This document shows, in pieces, positions 61,840 through 64,000 of a stretch of DNA of 64,000 bases (its first letter is position 1; each line of letters begins with the position of its first letter). Under the pieces are notes generated by a model. That model was not told the DNA's origin and searched no databases. It worked only from the letters and a program-made list of their open reading frames with translations. Both the position numbers and the translations under genes were made by a program. The stretch lies in assembly GCF_003938655.1 (NCBI RefSeq), contig NZ_RJJT01000001.1, positions 248,001 through 312,000 on the forward strand. Reading direction: 5' to 3'. The stretch comes from Rhizobium pisi (GTDB lineage Bacteria; Pseudomonadota; Alphaproteobacteria; Rhizobiales; Rhizobiaceae).

Positions 61840-62034
61840 ATGAACGACAAGACCGAAACCGGCCAAAAGAGCCGCAAAGAGGCGATCGAGGCCCAGGCGA
61901 AACTGCGCCGCGAGCGCGCCGCCGAAAAGCTCAGGGAAAATCTAGGGCGACGCAAACAGCAGGTGCGCGCCCGCCGTTCGGGCCAGGCCGACGAGACAGA
62001 TGGACTGCCCGCCGCAAAAATGGACGAATCGTAA
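61840..62034 (+). CDS. Small basic hypothetical protein upstream of murA
   Basis: This 64-residue, highly charged, probably helical protein runs MNDKTETGQKSRKEAIEAQA, then RRERAAEKLRENLGRRKQQV. No family is recognised. No strong ribosome site is visible. It lies 107 bp before murA on the same strand. A role related to murA is not implied by the sequence. Confidence 0.55.
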   Translation: MNDKTETGQKSRKEAIEAQAKLRRERAAEKLRENLGRRKQQVRARRSGQADETDGLPAAKMDES

Positions 62035-62141
62035 TGTTCCGTCCGTGACGAATTGAAGCGTCCCGAGAAATCCCCTAAACACTCCACTCCTTATTCCAAG
62101 GCAGAACTTTCAGGAAAGGCGGGCGCGGCCCGTAAGCGCAC

Positions 62142-63434
62142 ATGGATCGTATCAGAATCGTCGGCGGTAATGAGCTGAATGGCATCATTCCGATTTCCGG
62201 CGCCAAGAATGCCGCACTGCCGCTGATGATCGCCTCGCTTCTGACCAGCGATACGCTGACGCTCGAAAACGTGCCGCATCTGGCCGACGTCGAGCTGCTG
62301 ATGCGCATCCTCGGCAATCACGGCGTCGACGTCGCCGTCAACGGCCGCCGCGAGCGCCAGGAAGATTCCTATGCGCGCACGATCCATTTCACCTGCCGCA
62401 CCATCGTCGACACCACTGCATCTTACGAACTGGTCTCCAAGATGCGCGCCTCCTTCTGGGTTATCGGACCGCTTTTGGCACGCGAAGGCCATTGCAGGGT
62501 TTCGCTGCCGGGAGGCTGCGCCATCGGCACGCGCCCTGTCGATCTCTTCATCGAGGGCCTGACGGCGCTCGGCGCGACCATGGAGATCGATGCCGGATAC
62601 ATCAACGCCAAGGCGCCTGCCGGCGGCCTGATCGGAGCACGCTACACCTTCCCGAAGGTCTCCGTCGGCGCCACCCATGTGATGATGATGGCGGCAACGC
62701 TTGCCCGCGGCACGACTGTCATCGGCAATGCCGCCCGCGAGCCTGAGGTCGTCGACCTCGCCAACTGCCTGAACGCCATGGGCGCCAAGATCACTGGCGC
62801 CGGCACGGCAACGATCACCATCGAAGGCGTTACCTCGCTCTCCGGCGCCCGCCACCGCGTCCTGCCGGATCGCATCGAGACCGGCACCTACGCCATGGCC
62901 GTCGCCATGGCCGGCGGCGACGTCGTGCTCGAGAATACCGATACGTCGCTGCTCGAAACCGCGCTGGAAACGCTGCGTCGGGCCGGCGCGGAAATCTCGT
63001 CGACCAACAACGGCATGCGCATCAGGCGCAACGGCGCCGGCATCAAGCCGGTCGATATCGTCACCGATCCTTTCCCGGGCTTCCCCACGGACCTGCAGGC
63101 GCAGTTCATGGCGCTGATGACCCGCTCTTCGGGCATTTCGCATGTCACCGAGACCATCTTCGAAAACCGTTTCATGCATGTGCAGGAGCTTGCCCGCCTC
63201 GGCGCTAGGATCTCGCTCTCCGGCCAGACGGCGAAGATCGAGGGTGTCGAGCGCCTGCGCGGCGCCCCCGTCATGGCGACCGATCTGCGCGCCTCCGTTT
63301 CGCTCGTCATCGCCGGCCTCGCCGCCGAGGGCGAAACCACGGTGTCCCGCGTCTATCACCTCGACCGCGGTTTCGAGCGGCTTGAGGAGAAGCTGACCCG
63401 CTGCGGCGCAGTGGTCGAGCGCATCAGCGAGTAA
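62142..63434 (+). CDS. murA: UDP-N-acetylglucosamine 1-carboxyvinyltransferase MurA
   Basis: This 430-residue enzyme commits UDP-GlcNAc to peptidoglycan synthesis by transferring enolpyruvate from PEP. The two-domain inside-out fold is implied by its repeats. The active-site loop [14 protein letters not shown] holds C126, the fosfomycin target, and the N-terminal [19 protein letters not shown] has the substrate lysine-asparagine pair. No obvious Shine-Dalgarno precedes the ATG. DUF2948 follows 109 bp downstream. Confidence 0.96.
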   Translation: MDRIRIVGGNELNGIIPISGAKNAALPLMIASLLTSDTLTLENVPHLADVELLMRILGNHGVDVAVNGRRERQEDSYARTIHFTCRTIVDTTASYELVSKMRASFWVIGPLLAREGHCRVSLPGGCAIGTRPVDLFIEGLTALGATMEIDAGYINAKAPAGGLIGARYTFPKVSVGATHVMMMAATLARGTTVIGNAAREPEVVDLANCLNAMGAKITGAGTATITIEGVTSLSGARHRVLPDRIETGTYAMAVAMAGGDVVLENTDTSLLETALETLRRAGAEISSTNNGMRIRRNGAGIKPVDIVTDPFPGFPTDLQAQFMALMTRSSGISHVTETIFENRFMHVQELARLGARISLSGQTAKIEGVERLRGAPVMATDLRASVSLVIAGLAAEGETTVSRVYHLDRGFERLEEKLTRCGAVVERISE

Positions 63435-63543
63435 AGCGACCTTCACCCCGGTTGCGTAATTGGCCGCAGCATCTTATTTCCCTTGTCTGACGCATCGCCA
63501 TTCCGGCGGTGCCCGGCACCTGAAGTAATGGGATTGAGGCTGA

Positions 63544-63975
63544 ATGACCGACCTGAAGCTTGTTGCGCTCGATGACGAGGATCTTGCGATCATTTCCGCG
63601 CATATGCAGGACAGCGTCTTCAAGGTCGGCGATATCGACTGGTCGCCGCGCGACGCGCAGTTCGCCCTTGCCGTCAATCGTTTCGTCTGGGAAAGTGCCG
63701 CGCGCAAGCGTAGGGGTTTTGAGCGCCGCCGTGCGGCGCTGGTCTTCAAGCGTGTGCTTGCCGTCCGTTCGCTCGGCATCGACCGTGGGAAGCGCGACGA
63801 GGTGCTGTCGCTGCTTGCACTGCGCTTCGAGAAGAAGGGCGAGGGGCCGGACGGTACGATCGAACTGTCGCTGTCAGGCACAGCCTCGATCGCGCTCGAT
63901 GTTGAATGCATCGAGATCCAGCTGGCCGATATCGGCGGTGCCTGGGAGGCGGCTTCAAAGCCTCGCCATCCCTGA
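63544..63975 (+). CDS. DUF2948 family protein
   Basis: This 143-residue protein matches the alphaproteobacterial DUF2948 family, with LKLVALDDEDLAIISAHMQD, VGDIDWSPRDAQFALAVNRF and a beta-rich end with SIALDVECIEIQLADIGG. The function is unknown; it usually sits between murA and hisD, as seems likely here although hisD lies beyond the window. The ATG follows a short GATTGAGGCTGA leader. The gene is complete. Confidence 0.88.
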   Translation: MTDLKLVALDDEDLAIISAHMQDSVFKVGDIDWSPRDAQFALAVNRFVWESAARKRRGFERRRAALVFKRVLAVRSLGIDRGKRDEVLSLLALRFEKKGEGPDGTIELSLSGTASIALDVECIEIQLADIGGAWEAASKPRHP

Positions 63976-64000
63976 AACGCCTGTCGCGTGAACGTTTGAA

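Noticed and set aside
1..64000. CRISPR array, transposase, prophage or defence system
   Set aside because: No array of direct repeats with spacers, no transposase or phage structural genes, and no known defence gene set was seen.

Overview
The window looks like a chromosomal segment of a Rhizobium species, most likely of the R. leguminosarum/R. etli group. This rests on several observations: high GC with strong GC3 bias, a GcrA cell-cycle regulator, a SAM-II riboswitch in front of metZ, a PodJ-like polarity protein, a two-domain dCTP deaminase, a DUF2948 gene after murA, and short palindromic intergenic repeats of rhizobial type. The gene order phoU-phoB-gcrA-argD-argF-hslO matches what I remember of related Rhizobiales chromosomes. 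The species name is inference; I could not run a search.

Layout. 1-8.6 kb: end of the phosphate regulon (phoU, phoB), gcrA, arginine biosynthesis (argD, argF), redox chaperone hslO, apaG, metZ with a complete SAM-II promoter/aptamer/terminator leader, and dcd. 8.6-20 kb: tRNA-Gly(CCC), a small lipoprotein, a VOC protein, a chemoreceptor, an orphan solute-binding protein, a possible operon of an S24 repressor, a degenerate SNase-like protein and a TerB-like protein, a LuxR-type response regulator, DUF952-pyrD, and a minus-strand cluster of DUF6460, a CAP-domain lipoprotein and a frameshifted MATE transporter. 20-28 kb: a TPR-methyltransferase, two YitT-family paralogues flanking a 55-residue protein and an Rrf2/AhpD pair, the helicase-PdeM DNA-repair pair, and a lytic-transglycosylase-like lipoprotein. 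28-36 kb: a TauE/TIGR02186 membrane pair, the 1261-residue PodJ-like protein, a VOC protein, an SDR lacking its catalytic Tyr, and a 3-methyladenine DNA glycosylase.

36-42 kb is a fatty-acid/acyl-CoA degradation operon (acyl-CoA dehydrogenase, thiolase, cupin, FadB) behind a palindromic operator that fits between a -35 and a -10. 42-46 kb holds cspA, a divergent MarR/GFA pair with two matched operators, a SnoaL-like protein, an MFS transporter and a TetR regulator. 46-58 kb holds a sodium-solute-symporter/histidine kinase/receiver hybrid, mscL, an aminotransferase, galE, a GGDEF-EAL protein, a 3-hydroxyisobutyryl-CoA hydrolase-like protein and a UvrD-type helicase. 58-64 kb holds a second copy of the small lipoprotein, a BON protein, small secreted and DUF982 proteins, a lower-GC acyltransferase beside tRNA-Thr(GGT), murA and DUF2948.

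Most genes are ordinary core genes. I found no CRISPR array, prophage, transposase or defence island. The most interesting signals are regulatory or structural: a cluster of four GANTC methylation sites beside gcrA, an intrinsic terminator just upstream of argD with no plus-strand gene before it (a possible small RNA or attenuator), operators for Rrf2, MarR and a LiuR-like factor that each overlap a readable promoter, a two-copy lipoprotein family, and pseudo-enzymes (SNase-like and SDR) that keep their fold but lack key residues.
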